64,000 nucleotides of DNA from Actinomycetes bacterium (GCA_023420415.1 JAEZWF010000017.1:62001-126000); one strand, 5' to 3'. Positions 39,212 through 48,832 are shown, numbered from the stretch's first letter. Numbers and translations: made by a program. Notes: a model not told the origin generated them from the sequence alone.

Positions 39212-42200
39212 TCAGTCGCGGCCCCAGTGCGGCGGGCGCTGCTCGCGCAGCCAGCGATCGTGGGCCGCGTCGTCGGAGCGCTCGCCCCAGCCCTCGTCGG
39301 TGTCGTCGCGGGTCTGGTCGGGCTTGGCCTTGCGCTTGCGCCCGCGCACGATGCGTCGCTGCCGGGCCTTCTGGTCCGGCTCGGGCGTGAACTCCGGCCC
39401 GTCAGGCCCGGGCGCCTCGGATGGTGGCCGGTTCTCGGTTTCCTGGTCGACGTTCCGGCCAGTTTCCGCAGAATCGGCCAACTTCTGGTCGCTGTCGGCC
39501 ACCTGCTCGCCGACCTCCGGCTCCGGCTCGGGCTCGGGCTGGGACACCGCTCGGGTGCTCTCGGCGGCGTTGCGCGCCGACACGGCCTGCTGCACGGCCG
39601 AGTGCACCCGCGCCACGTCGCGCGCCGGGTCACGGAAGAGGTCGGTCGACCAGACCCGCACGTGCATCCAACCGAGCCGCCCGAGCTGCTCGCCCCGGAG
39701 CCGGTCGCGGTCGCGGGTGCTGGGCATGGCGGCGTATGCCGCGCCGTCGGTTTCGACGGCCACGAGCACCGAGCCGGGTCGGTCGGGGTCCTCGACGGCG
39801 AGGTCGATGGGGTGCGTCTGCGACCCGAATCCCTCGTGCACGACGAGCCCGGTCTTGCGCAGCCGCTCGGCGAACTCGGCCCGCAGCGGATCTGCGATCG
39901 GGGGCACAACCGTGCCGGATGCAGCACCTTCGCGCCCCCGATCCGCGTCGGGGTCCGCGGCATACGCGAGGAAGTCACGCAGCATCTGCGCACCCCGCGC
40001 CCTGAGCCGTGACGGGTCGAGGTCGGCGGCGACGAGGGAGGACACCACCGTCATCCGCCGCCGCGCCCGGGTGATCGCGACATTGAGGCGACGCTCGCCG
40101 CCCTCGAGGTTGAGCGGTCCGAACCGGTGCAGCACGCGACCGTGCGGGGTCTTGCCGTAGCCGATCGCCAGGATGATGGCGTCGCGCTCGTCGCCCTGGA
40201 CGCGTTCGAGGTTCTTGACGAAGAAGCGTTCCGGCCGGTCCTCGTCGAAGAACTCGGCGACATCGGCGTTGGCCTCGGCCGCGAGTGTCCGGCGCAGCGC
40301 CTCGTCGATGCGGTTCGCGTGCTTGATGCCGAGGGCGATGACACCGAGGGACTCATCCGGGCGCGTGCGCGCGTGCTCGAGCACCAGGGCGATGATCCGC
40401 TCGACCTCGGCGTCGGTCGACTCGATCGCCTCCTCGCCCGGCTGCACCACGCCGGCTCCCTCGACAGCCTCGAGCCGAACTACCGGCTCGGTCCCGGTCC
40501 CCGGGAACGTGACGAGCGAGCCGTCGTACATCTCACGGTTGGCGAACGCCACGAGCCGCTCGTCCAGGGAGCGGTAGTGCCACGACAGGCGACGCGTCGG
40601 CAGTGCGGCGGTGAGGACGTCGAGCACCGACTCGAAGCCCTCGGTCAGCGCTTCGTCGTCCCCGGGACCACCGCTCTCGTCGTCGACCGCGGAGGTGAAG
40701 AACGACGTCGGCGGCAGCTGCCTCTCGTCACCGGCGACCACGACCTGCCCGGCCCGGGAGATGGCCGAGACGGCCTGTGCGGGCGGGATCTGGGAGGCCT
40801 CGTCGAAGACGACGACGTCGAACCAGCGCCCCGGCGGCAGCACCGACGCGACGACCAGCGGAGACATCGCCCAGGCCGGTTTGATGGCCGTGAGCGTCTC
40901 GCCGGCCAATGGCAGCAGGTCGCGCAAAGCCTTGTGCCGCCTGGACTTTCCGGCTTCGGCGCGCACGAGCGCCTCCTGCTCGGGGTGGTCGGCGAGCACC
41001 TCGCGCAGCCGGCGTCCGGCTCCGGCCTGCACCCGGCTGGCACTGGCCTGCAGGTGGGCGCGGTCAGCGGCGATGTACTCACGCGCCACGCGCTGCAGCT
41101 GCGCGCCGTCGTGGGCGCCGTAGCGAGGGTCGCGCACGATGAGGTCGTCGGACAGTGAGGCCCACCAGACGAACTCGAGCTCGCGTGCCACGTCGTCCGC
41201 CGCGACGCCACGGTCGGCGAGCTCGTCGACGAGCGGCCCCAGGCCTGCTTCGCGGAGGGCGTCCAAGGCGCCCACGACGCGCGGCACGACCGTGAGCCGC
41301 TCGGGGGTGGCCGCCAGCTCGGCGAGCCGTCGGCGCAGAGTCGGCAGGTCGGACTCGAGCAGGGCGCCGCCTTCGGAGGTGGGCCGCAGTCGCTCGCCCA
41401 GCCAGGTCAGCTCGTCGGCCAGGGTGCGGTATGCCGTGCGCGCCCGGTCGAGGTCGACCGGGATCTCGGGTCGGCCACCGGCGCCGGCCATCTGCTGCCA
41501 CGCCGTGCGCTGGGTCTGCGCATCGGCGAGCGCCGCGTGCAGGTCGGCCGGTGGGGTGCCGGGGCGCAGCAGCGATCGGGCCTGGCTGCGCAGCCGCCAA
41601 CGGGACCACCAGCCGAGGTCGATGTCGTGCTCGCGACGGTATGCCGCGGAGCCGGTGGCCGCGACGAGCTCACCGAGGGGGAGGTCGAAGACCTCGGGCC
41701 GGAACACCTCGAGGGTGTCGCGCACCCGGCCCACGGTCTGCAGGACGTCACCCCAGTCCGTGGGGCGGCCTGCTTCGGGCAGCTCGACCTCGGCGAAGAC
41801 CTCTCGCATGGTCTCGGCCACCTCGTCGAGTCCGCCCTGCGCGAGGCGGGAGGTGATGTCGCGGGCGCGGACGGCTTCGTCGGTGGTGGTGATGCGTGCG
41901 CCGAACCACGGGTCCGGACGCTCGGCCGCGTCGCCGCTGGCCCACGCGCCCAGGGAGGCTGCCTCGGTCAGCTGTCGGCCCAGCTCGTCCACCCGCTGAC
42001 GAGAGAGACCGGCCAGCTGCTCACCACGCAGCCGCACCCGTGAGGTGGGCGGGTGGGGCTCGGCTCCGAGCCGGGAGATCGCCTCCTGCGCCTGGTGCGC
42101 GGAGACGCCCCACGGCTCGCGAACCTCGTGCAGGGCCGCGGCGTGGTCGACGAGCTGACGTCGCCGGTCGACCAGGGCGCGCTCGAGCTCGCCGGTGTCG

Positions 42201-43336
42201 GGGTCGCGGGTCTGCGCCGAGCGTTCCAGCGCCTGCCCGAACTCCTGGGCCAGGCGCCGCTTGTTGGAGGCCCCGTCGTAGGCGTCGAGGACGAGGTCAC
42301 CGAGACCCACCTGCTCGAGCCGCGACAGCACCGCGTCGATCGCGGCCCGCTTCTCGGCGACGAACAGCACCCGCTTGCCCTCACCGGCCAGGGTGGCGAC
42401 GAGGTTGGCGATCGTCTGTGACTTGCCGGTGCCCGGCGGGCCCTTGATGACCAGGTGTGCACCGGAGCGCACCGCGTCGATCGCGGCCTGCTGGCTGGAG
42501 TCGGCGTCGAGTACGAGCAGCTCGTGCACCGGGTCGGCATCCACCGGGCTGTCCGGCACCTCGGAGCGCACGGCACGCAGCGCACCCGGGTCGCCGGCCA
42601 GGGCAGCCACCACGTCGTGGTCGGCGAGCGACGCGCCCTGCGCCGCAAGGTCGGCCACCATCGGCAGCTTCGCGTAGGAGAAGGTGCCCACCACGAGCCG
42701 GGGTGACACGACGAAGTCCGGCACGGACGCGCACAGCCGCGTCAGGGCGGCATACACGGGGATGGGGTCGAAGGCCCCACCGGCGGTGGCGAGCTCCTCG
42801 AGCGCCCCGGAGTCGACGTCGATGCCCTGCTCGGAGCGCAGGTAGTGCTCGAGGACGGGGTTGAACAGGACGTCGGCGCCGAGGTCGAGGGTGAAGTCCT
42901 CACGCGCGGCGCCGGTCGGGCGCAGCACGCACGAGCGCAGCAGGACGGGGGCGGCGGGCGCGCGACCGGCGCCGCGGATGGTCCAGGTGGCCATGCCGAT
43001 GGCGATGAAGCCGACGGCGATGCCGCGCTCCTCCAGCAGCTCGACGGTCTTGGCGCGGATGGTGCGAGCCCGTCTGCGGGCGTCGTCGAGCGCGGCCGGT
43101 TCGCGCACCAGGTCGGACAGCTTGGTGGGCCGGCCGGCGAGCAGCATGGCCAGGCCGCCGGGGTGGGCGTTGGTGAGGTCGAGGGTGCCGCTGGGCAGGT
43201 CGCGGTACCACAGCAGGGTGTTGCGGCCGCCCAGGTCGACGAGGTGCCGCTGCCACGTCTTGACGGCCGCCGCGACCCGCTCCCCCCGCGGGTCTGGCTC
43301 GGCCGAGGGCAGGGGCTGGTCGGACGGGGCACTCAC
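39212..43336 (-). CDS. DUF4011 helicase-nuclease (Hhe-type defence candidate)
   Basis: The 1374-residue protein has an N-terminal DUF4011-like region (~1-260, WQRHLVDLGGRNTLLWYRDL), an SF1 helicase with Walker A GPPGTGKS (K305), Walker B VVFDEASQIPPAQA (E846) and GDERQLPPTSFF, then helicase domain 2 (ERVQGDERDAIILAIGYGK..NVAITRARRRMTVV). A Vsr/DUF559-type nuclease follows (~1140-1260) with ID and the VETDG motif (E1195). The tail is acidic, then basic. This domain order is that of the single-gene defence candidate catalogued as Hhe; I recall that from the literature. The GTG start has TAGCCT 6 nt upstream. A housekeeping DNA-repair role is also possible. Confidence 0.85.
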   Translation of the reverse strand: MSAPSDQPLPSAEPDPRGERVAAAVKTWQRHLVDLGGRNTLLWYRDLPSGTLDLTNAHPGGLAMLLAGRPTKLSDLVREPAALDDARRRARTIRAKTVELLEERGIAVGFIAIGMATWTIRGAGRAPAAPVLLRSCVLRPTGAAREDFTLDLGADVLFNPVLEHYLRSEQGIDVDSGALEELATAGGAFDPIPVYAALTRLCASVPDFVVSPRLVVGTFSYAKLPMVADLAAQGASLADHDVVAALAGDPGALRAVRSEVPDSPVDADPVHELLVLDADSSQQAAIDAVRSGAHLVIKGPPGTGKSQTIANLVATLAGEGKRVLFVAEKRAAIDAVLSRLEQVGLGDLVLDAYDGASNKRRLAQEFGQALERSAQTRDPDTGELERALVDRRRQLVDHAAALHEVREPWGVSAHQAQEAISRLGAEPHPPTSRVRLRGEQLAGLSRQRVDELGRQLTEAASLGAWASGDAAERPDPWFGARITTTDEAVRARDITSRLAQGGLDEVAETMREVFAEVELPEAGRPTDWGDVLQTVGRVRDTLEVFRPEVFDLPLGELVAATGSAAYRREHDIDLGWWSRWRLRSQARSLLRPGTPPADLHAALADAQTQRTAWQQMAGAGGRPEIPVDLDRARTAYRTLADELTWLGERLRPTSEGGALLESDLPTLRRRLAELAATPERLTVVPRVVGALDALREAGLGPLVDELADRGVAADDVARELEFVWWASLSDDLIVRDPRYGAHDGAQLQRVAREYIAADRAHLQASASRVQAGAGRRLREVLADHPEQEALVRAEAGKSRRHKALRDLLPLAGETLTAIKPAWAMSPLVVASVLPPGRWFDVVVFDEASQIPPAQAVSAISRAGQVVVAGDERQLPPTSFFTSAVDDESGGPGDDEALTEGFESVLDVLTAALPTRRLSWHYRSLDERLVAFANREMYDGSLVTFPGTGTEPVVRLEAVEGAGVVQPGEEAIESTDAEVERIIALVLEHARTRPDESLGVIALGIKHANRIDEALRRTLAAEANADVAEFFDEDRPERFFVKNLERVQGDERDAIILAIGYGKTPHGRVLHRFGPLNLEGGERRLNVAITRARRRMTVVSSLVAADLDPSRLRARGAQMLRDFLAYAADPDADRGREGAASGTVVPPIADPLRAEFAERLRKTGLVVHEGFGSQTHPIDLAVEDPDRPGSVLVAVETDGAAYAAMPSTRDRDRLRGEQLGRLGWMHVRVWSTDLFRDPARDVARVHSAVQQAVSARNAAESTRAVSQPEPEPEPEVGEQVADSDQKLADSAETGRNVDQETENRPPSEAPGPDGPEFTPEPDQKARQRRIVRGRKRKAKPDQTRDDTDEGWGERSDDAAHDRWLREQRPPHWGRD

Positions 43337-43342
43337 CGTTGC

Positions 43343-43348
43343 AGGCTA
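43343..43348 (-). promoter_or_regulatory. -10 box of a leaderless transcript (helicase gene)
   Basis: On the minus strand TAGCCT lies 6 nt before the GTG at 43336 and overlaps the stop codon of the MFS gene. Confidence 0.45.
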
Positions 43349-44656
43349 ACGGGCCTGGCTGTCGAGTTCGCCCGGCAACGCGGGCGTGGGACGAATCTGG
43401 TTGGAATCATTGGGCCGGATCAGCACGGCCGACACCGTGATGACGCACGCGAGCACTGCAGCGGCGGCACCCAGCACGTCGTAGCCGAGCTGGCCGACGA
43501 CGACACCGGCCAGCGCTCCCCCGCCACCGGCGGCCAGGCCCATCGCGAGGTCGGAGGCGCCCTGCGCCCCGGCGCGTTCGCGCAGCGGCACCGCACGAAC
43601 CACGAGGGTCGACCCGCTGACGAGGGTGAAGGACCAGCCGAGCCCGAGCAGGAAGAGCCCGACCGCGAGCCCCGGCGACCAGCCGAGCGGAGCCTGCGCG
43701 GCGAGCACCCCGGCCACCGAGAGGATGAGCGCCCCCGTCACGGCCATCGCGCGGCCGCCCCACCGGTCGACGGCCATGCCGACCAGGGGTGAGAAGGCGA
43801 ACATCCCCAGGATGTGGCCGCTGATGACGAACCCGATGATCCGCAGGCTCGCGCCGCCGTGGTTCATGTGCACCGGTGTCATCACCATGACGCTGACCAT
43901 GACGGTGTGGCCGACGGCGGTGGTGATGACGCCGAGCCGTGAGCCCGGGTGGGCCGCCAACGCGCGGAATCCGCGCAACACGCCGCCCTGCTGCCGTTCG
44001 AGCGGTTCGTCGGCCTCGACGGCTTCGACGCGGCGCGCCAGCAGCAGCGGGTCCGGTCGCAGCCGCCAGGTGATGAGCAGCGCGCCGAGGACGAGACCGA
44101 GGAGGGAGAAGACGTAGGGGCCGGCGAGGGTTGGTATGCCGAGGGCACGCGCGATGGGTTCGCCCGGCCCGGCAAGGTTGGGGCCCAGGACGGCACCGAC
44201 CGTGGTCGCCCAGACGACGAGGGCCAGGTCGCGGCCGCGGTGCCGTTCCTCCGCGAGGTCGGCGGCGACGTAACGCGCCTGGTTGTTGGCGGCGTTGGCG
44301 CCACCGAAGAGGGTCGTGCCGACGAGCAGCAGGGCGAAGCTGCCGGTCGCCGCCGCCACGATGATCGCGACCGCGCCAGCGATGCCGATGAGGTAGCCGG
44401 TGAGCATCCCCCACCTGCGCCCGCGCCCGGCCATGACGTGGGCCATGGGGATGGCGACGAGCGCCCCCCCGAGTACCTGGAAGGTGCCGCCGAGTCCCGA
44501 CAGGTCGGCCGATCCGCTGGTCTGCTCGGCCAGGAGCGCACCGACCGCCGCGCCGGCCGAGACGCCGACGCCCACGAGGACCTGGGTGCCGACGAGGGTG
44601 GCGACCGTGCGGCGCTGGATCGGGCGGAGGTCGAGCGTCTCGGCGGCGAGGGGCAC
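43346..44656 (-). CDS. MFS transporter
   Basis: The 436-residue protein has twelve membrane segments and MFS motifs, including GRGRRWGMLTGYLIG between helices 2 and 3 and a second-half MAVDRWGGRAMAV. The pattern resembles drug or multidrug exporters of the YajR/Bcr group. Substrate unknown. The stop codon overlaps the helicase promoter 9 bp before its start, so the pair may be partly co-transcribed. Confidence 0.85.
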   Translation of the reverse strand: MPLAAETLDLRPIQRRTVATLVGTQVLVGVGVSAGAAVGALLAEQTSGSADLSGLGGTFQVLGGALVAIPMAHVMAGRGRRWGMLTGYLIGIAGAVAIIVAAATGSFALLLVGTTLFGGANAANNQARYVAADLAEERHRGRDLALVVWATTVGAVLGPNLAGPGEPIARALGIPTLAGPYVFSLLGLVLGALLITWRLRPDPLLLARRVEAVEADEPLERQQGGVLRGFRALAAHPGSRLGVITTAVGHTVMVSVMVMTPVHMNHGGASLRIIGFVISGHILGMFAFSPLVGMAVDRWGGRAMAVTGALILSVAGVLAAQAPLGWSPGLAVGLFLLGLGWSFTLVSGSTLVVRAVPLRERAGAQGASDLAMGLAAGGGGALAGVVVGQLGYDVLGAAAAVLACVITVSAVLIRPNDSNQIRPTPALPGELDSQAR

Positions 44657-44699
44657 CGGGTCAGTATGCCGGTGGGCTCGGACGGCGCCCGGACGGCGG

Positions 44700-45818
44700 T
44701 CAGCCGACGCCGGTGATAGTGAGGTCGAGGGCCGGCGAGGAGGACTGGATCGTCACGGTGCTGGTGCCGGAACCGTTCGGCAGGCCGGTGAAGGAGAAGC
44801 CGACCGAGCTCGCACCGGTCGGGATCGACACGGTCGTCCTCGGCTGGCCCGGTGCCGAGTTGGCGACCGTGATGGCGATGGGCGCGCCCGTGTTGGTGCG
44901 GACGTTGCCCCACCGGTCCACGAGGGTCAGGGTGCCGCCCCAGGCCTTGCCGTTGCCCGAGAGGGTCGGGGTGGTCTGGGAGCAGGTGGTCGGGGCCTCG
45001 TCGCTGCCGGAGCCGGCGGCACAGGCGAGGTCGACCGGGCCGGAGGCGTTGTTCGACGAGTGGGTCACGTCGGTGAGGCGCAGGGTGTAGGCCGGCGCCT
45101 GCTGCACGGTGATCGCGACCGAGCGGCCGGTGACCTGGCCCTGGGTGACCGTGATCGTCGTGGTCTCGGCGGCGTAGGGGGTGAGGGACACCCCGGTGGC
45201 GACGCCGGCCGTGAACGTGGCGGTGGCGGGGACGACGGGCACTTTGCCGGACGGGCTGGTGGACAGGCCGCTGATGGTGATGGCCTGGCTGCCGGTGAAC
45301 GTCGTGTCGGTGGCTCCAGTGCAGCTGCGCTTGGTGATGGTGACACCGAAGGCGGCCCCGACCGTGGGTGTCGTGGTCGACGGGGTCACGACGAAGGTCG
45401 GCGCGGCCGCGCACTGGGTCGTGCCCGTGGCCGTCGACGACGTCGCGGTCCACGCGCCGAGCGAGGCGCTGAGCGTGTAGGAGTATGTGGTGCCCGGGGC
45501 CAGTCCGGTGTCGGAGCAGCTGAAAGTCGTTGCGCCAGAAGGGATCGAGCACGACTGCACTGTCGCTGTGCCGCGGTTGAGGGTGTATGCCGTGCCGGGC
45601 AGCTGGTTGCTCGGCAGCGCCCCACTCACGGTCAGCGAGGTCGTGCCGCTCGAGGTGACCGACGGCGCGGCCGGCGTCCTGAGCGTGGCTGCCGTTGCGC
45701 TGGCGGTGGCATTGGCCGCGCCCGTGGTCCAGTAGGCCGTGGCGGACCCGACGCCGGCGATCGCACAGATGGCGAGTGCGGTGACGGCGATGACACCGCG
45801 ACGGGTGAGGGCGTTCAC
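44700..45818 (-). CDS. SipW-type secreted surface protein with Ig-like repeats
   Basis: The 372-residue protein begins with a SipW/TasA-type signal: a basic start (MNALTRRG), a hydrophobic core and SATAYWTTGAANATAS. The rest is Ser/Thr/Ala-rich and looks like two or three Ig-like beta domains (PAAPSVTSSGTTSLTVSG, an FN3-like start, then domains with PSTTTPTVGAAF and TLTLVDRWGN). It starts in a GTGA overlap with the preceding gene and has a GGGGAGGG ribosome binding site. Extended beta domains after such a signal suggest a surface fibre or adhesin. No sortase motif is visible. Confidence 0.75.
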   Translation of the reverse strand: MNALTRRGVIAVTALAICAIAGVGSATAYWTTGAANATASATAATLRTPAAPSVTSSGTTSLTVSGALPSNQLPGTAYTLNRGTATVQSCSIPSGATTFSCSDTGLAPGTTYSYTLSASLGAWTATSSTATGTTQCAAAPTFVVTPSTTTPTVGAAFGVTITKRSCTGATDTTFTGSQAITISGLSTSPSGKVPVVPATATFTAGVATGVSLTPYAAETTTITVTQGQVTGRSVAITVQQAPAYTLRLTDVTHSSNNASGPVDLACAAGSGSDEAPTTCSQTTPTLSGNGKAWGGTLTLVDRWGNVRTNTGAPIAITVANSAPGQPRTTVSIPTGASSVGFSFTGLPNGSGTSTVTIQSSSPALDLTITGVG

Positions 45819-46267
45819 GAGACCCTCCCCGTGGCCGTGACGGGAACCGAGAACGTCGTGCCCTGGCAGGCGTTGGACGTCGATGTCGACATCGAGACGG
45901 TCGCGGTGAGCGTGACGGAACCGCCGGCGACAACGGCGCGCGGCAGCGATGCCGGTGGGGTCACGGTGATCCCGGCCGTTGAGCAACCATTCGCGGCAGT
46001 GATCGTGCCGAAGCTGACGGCCGTGACGGTGGCGCCAAAACCGTTGGGGTTGTTGACCTTCAACGTCAACGTGGCTGAGCTGCCGGGGTAGAGCGCGCCC
46101 GGGACATCAGCGGTCGCGGTCAGTGCCGCGGCGGTGCCGGCCTTGGCCGAAGTGGCGCCCGCGCCGGCTGCGGACCACACGGCATGTGCCATCGCACTGG
46201 TGAGCACTAGCGCGGTGGCGCCGGCGATGCCCGCGCTGAGGCGGCGGGTCCAGGGTGAGCGAGTCAT
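45815..46267 (-). CDS. SipW-type secreted beta-sandwich protein (small)
   Basis: The 150-residue protein has a signal of the same style (ALVLTSAMAHAVWSAAGAGATSAK) and a single Thr/Ala-rich domain with cysteines (NGCSTAGITV and SNACQGTTFSV) that could form a disulphide. The pattern PGALYPGSSATLTLKVNNPN is shared with the neighbours and fits the camelysin/TasA group. It overlaps both flanking genes by 4 bp, so the operon is translationally coupled. Confidence 0.75.
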   Translation of the reverse strand: MTRSPWTRRLSAGIAGATALVLTSAMAHAVWSAAGAGATSAKAGTAAALTATADVPGALYPGSSATLTLKVNNPNGFGATVTAVSFGTITAANGCSTAGITVTPPASLPRAVVAGGSVTLTATVSMSTSTSNACQGTTFSVPVTATGRVS

Positions 46268-47088
46268 GACGCGTTGTTCCCCTGGGTCGCCGAGCCGCTG
46301 AAGGTGAGCGGGAAGGTGACGCTCTTGCACGCGTCCTGGGAGGCGGCGGTGTCGAGCATCATGACCGACAGCGGCACCGTGATGCGCCCCTTGGCCGGCA
46401 CGACGTAGGTGCGGGCGCCGGGTTTGGTCGACCGGTAGCTGCCAAGGACGAGGTTGGTGCTGGCCCGACAGCCCGGGCTCGCATCCGCCGCCTTCACCGA
46501 CAGGTCGAGGATGCGGTAGGCCACGCGGTCGGGGTTGGTGACCACGACCTCGAGCGTCGAGATGGCGCCGGGCCGCAGCTGGTCGATGTGACCGACAGCT
46601 GCGAAGGGCGCGTGTCCCTTGCCTTCGCCGTTGCCTTCGCTGCTGCCCTCACCACTGACGTGGCCGCCACCGTTGGCTTGAGAACCGTTGGTGCTCTTGG
46701 GTTTTGGTGCTCGCGTCGGCGAGCTCGAGGCGGCGGCACCGGTGGCGGCGCGCGTTCCCTGCTCGCCGCCGACACCGGCATCCTGGCTCGAACCATTCGT
46801 CGAACCACTCGACGAGCCACCCGTCGAACCACCGGCCGGTGCCGGAGTCGTGGTGGGCTCGGGACTCGGCGCCACGGGCGGTGCTGCGTCGACGGTGCCG
46901 CCATCGCTGGCGTCACCGGTCTGGGGCGGAGCCTGCTCGCGCGGCACGATCGTGAGCGCACCGGGCTGGGGCTTCGCGTCGTCCCGGGTCAGCCACAGAC
47001 CGCAGGATCCGAGCAGGCCGAGCAGCAGCACGGCGATCGCGATCAGCACGAGGGTGCGTCGCTGGCGCTGCTGCCGGGTGTCGGGCAT
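46264..47088 (-). CDS. Membrane-anchored relative of the SipW-type proteins
   Basis: The 274-residue protein has a basic head, one membrane helix or lipoprotein signal (LLLGLLGSCGLW), then a long Thr/Ser/Gly/Pro-rich linker (~45-165) and a beta domain (~170-270) with ILDLSVKAADASPGCRAS and SQDACKSVTFPLTFSG. That domain matches the pattern in the neighbouring secreted proteins. Its anchor and linker would hold the domain outside the membrane, so it may tether or assemble the other three. The long Ser/Thr linker is a likely glycosylation target. Confidence 0.7.
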   Translation of the reverse strand: MPDTRQQRQRRTLVLIAIAVLLLGLLGSCGLWLTRDDAKPQPGALTIVPREQAPPQTGDASDGGTVDAAPPVAPSPEPTTTPAPAGGSTGGSSSGSTNGSSQDAGVGGEQGTRAATGAAASSSPTRAPKPKSTNGSQANGGGHVSGEGSSEGNGEGKGHAPFAAVGHIDQLRPGAISTLEVVVTNPDRVAYRILDLSVKAADASPGCRASTNLVLGSYRSTKPGARTYVVPAKGRITVPLSVMMLDTAASQDACKSVTFPLTFSGSATQGNNAS

Positions 47089-47203
47089 CGGTGCTCCTGG
47101 GTGCGGTGGAACAGCTCGGGACGGGCGTGGGGCCGGGGTGGGCCCGGCGGCGTGCAGGGGGACGGTGACGCCGCCGGGCCGGCTCAGACCCGCGCGATCA
47201 GCG

Positions 47204-47662
47204 TCAGCTGCTGGTCAGCGCCAGGTTGACGGTGACGTTCTTGCAGGCGTCCTGGTTCTTGTCCAGGTTCTCCAGCTTGATGGTGGCGCCGGACCACGAG
47301 CCGACGTGGGTGCCCGACGGGATCTTGTTGTCGAACGTCGTCGGGTTGGTCACGGTGAAGTCGGAAGCGCTGCACGCGGGGTTCGAGACGGACTCGACCT
47401 TGAGCTGCATGGCAGTGACGTAGACCGCGCTCTTGTTGAGGTTCGTGAAGTCACCGGAGATGGCCACCGGCGCGCCGCCCGGGTAGAGGCCCTCCTGGGT
47501 GCTCGTGGTGTTGATCGTGATGGCGGTGACGTCGCCGGTCGAGGCCGAACCGGTGCCGGCCCCGCCGGTGGTCCAGTAACCGTAGGCAACGCCGCCGGCG
47601 ACGAGGGCCAGGGCCGCACCGGTGGCGACGGCAGCTGCGCGCTTGCGCGTGTTCTTGTGCAT
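47204..47662 (-). CDS. TasA/camelysin-like secreted protein with SipW-type signal
   Basis: The 152-residue protein has a signal peptide of the SipW class: MHKNTRKRAAAVATGAALAL, then GVAYGYWTTGGAGTGSAS. The mature domain carries LYPGGAPVAISGDFTNLNKSAVYV, a Cys pair (NPACSASDF and DACKNVTV), and a final beta strand, like TasA/CalY-type fibre-forming proteins. It has an AAAGGAA ribosome binding site and is separated from the next gene by 115 bp, so it may be expressed more strongly than the others. No SipW signal peptidase gene is in the window. Confidence 0.75.
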   Translation of the reverse strand: MHKNTRKRAAAVATGAALALVAGGVAYGYWTTGGAGTGSASTGDVTAITINTTSTQEGLYPGGAPVAISGDFTNLNKSAVYVTAMQLKVESVSNPACSASDFTVTNPTTFDNKIPSGTHVGSWSGATIKLENLDKNQDACKNVTVNLALTSS

Positions 47663-47963
47663 GAAGGTGTTCCTTTGCATGACGTGTCGAGTGCGGGCCT
47701 GAATCCGCGGTTGGCCTCCCCTTGAAGCCATCACCGATCGTGGCCGCGCTGAGGGGTCAACGACATCGGCCGTCGAGTCGGGCTGGCGCCGTCGTTGGTC
47801 TGGCAAGGAATCCCCGGTTTGGTTCTGGGTTTGGTAAAACGCCCTCCATCACCCGGTCTCGTCTGCTAATGCACGATGCCCGATTGGTCCGGCTTGTCCG
47901 ATCCCGCTGGCGCACACCCGAATCGGGCACCGCGAAGGCGACCACGCGGCATACCGGGGCATG

Positions 47964-48000
47964 AAAAAAGGGGCCCGCGCACCCAGGGGTGCGCGGGCCC
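47964..48000 (-). terminator. Rho-independent terminator of the matrixin gene
   Basis: On the minus strand a 14-bp GC-rich stem (48000-47987 with 47984-47971) is followed by a T6 run (A6 at 47964-47969 on the plus strand). It is the best canonical terminator in the window. Confidence 0.88.
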
Positions 48001-48019
48001 GTGACGGGGTCTGGAGGGG

Positions 48020-48832
48020 TCAGCTCAGGTCGGCGTAGGGCAGGTTGGTGGTGGTGAGGCACCCCGCGGCGCGGCCCACCTTGGCGAGTCCGGCCTTGTC
48101 ACCCGCGGCGAACCCGGAGGGGCCGGCGCTGCGCAGCGACGGGTACATGAGCTGGCGGGTATCGCTGACGTGCTGCAGGCCGACGGCGTGCCCCAGCTCG
48201 TGCATGACGAGGTTGGTGCGGCGCAGGCCGGTGCCGTAACCGCCCTTGAGCTGGCTCAGCGCCTGCGCGGTGTCGAGGACGACGAAGCCGCGCTGCGCGG
48301 CATACGAGTAGGTCGTGCGGCCATTGACCGTGCGACCCGACCAGGCGTAGGAGAAACCGCCCTGGCCGGCGACCGACCCGGACAGCGAGTACTGGGTCTT
48401 GCTGGGCGCGGTCCAGGCGATGACGACCTCGGCGCTCTGCCGCGAGGCGGAACCCGGCTGGGGCACCTCGCTCGTGGTTCCCTTGTAGGAGAACGTGATT
48501 CCCGTCGCCGCGCCGACTCGGGCGACGGAGCCCTTGGTCTCGGCGAGGATCGTCGCGCGTGAGGCGGAGGGCACCGAGGCGAGGTTGACCTTGTAGGTGA
48601 CGACGCGCTGGCACGGGTTCCAGCGCAGGACCGGCTTGCTGCCGTTCGGGAGGGAGACGGTGGCGACCTTGTAGGTGGCCGTGGCGCCGGACGCCGCCTG
48701 CGGTGCTGCCGCCAGGGCTCCCACCGCCGCCAGCGGCGCAAGTGCCAGCGCCAGGGCCCGTGGGCCGAGACGTCGCGCCACAGGGGCGGTCACTCGCGCG
48801 GTGCGAGCGAGGGGGTGGACTAGGCGAAACAT
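48020..48832 (-). CDS. Secreted matrixin-like zinc metalloprotease
   Basis: The 270-residue protein has an N-terminal signal (Ala-rich, cleavage near AAASGA at ~50) and a metzincin zinc site: H211-E212-x2-H215-x5-H221 in HELGHAVGLQH, with the Met-turn LMYP at ~M229. Two Cys (WNPCQRVV and GCLTTT) probably form a disulphide. Substrate unknown. The ATG is preceded by GGAGG. It is a single gene ending in a strong terminator. Confidence 0.85.
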   Translation of the reverse strand: MFRLVHPLARTARVTAPVARRLGPRALALALAPLAAVGALAAAPQAASGATATYKVATVSLPNGSKPVLRWNPCQRVVTYKVNLASVPSASRATILAETKGSVARVGAATGITFSYKGTTSEVPQPGSASRQSAEVVIAWTAPSKTQYSLSGSVAGQGGFSYAWSGRTVNGRTTYSYAAQRGFVVLDTAQALSQLKGGYGTGLRRTNLVMHELGHAVGLQHVSDTRQLMYPSLRSAGPSGFAAGDKAGLAKVGRAAGCLTTTNLPYADLS

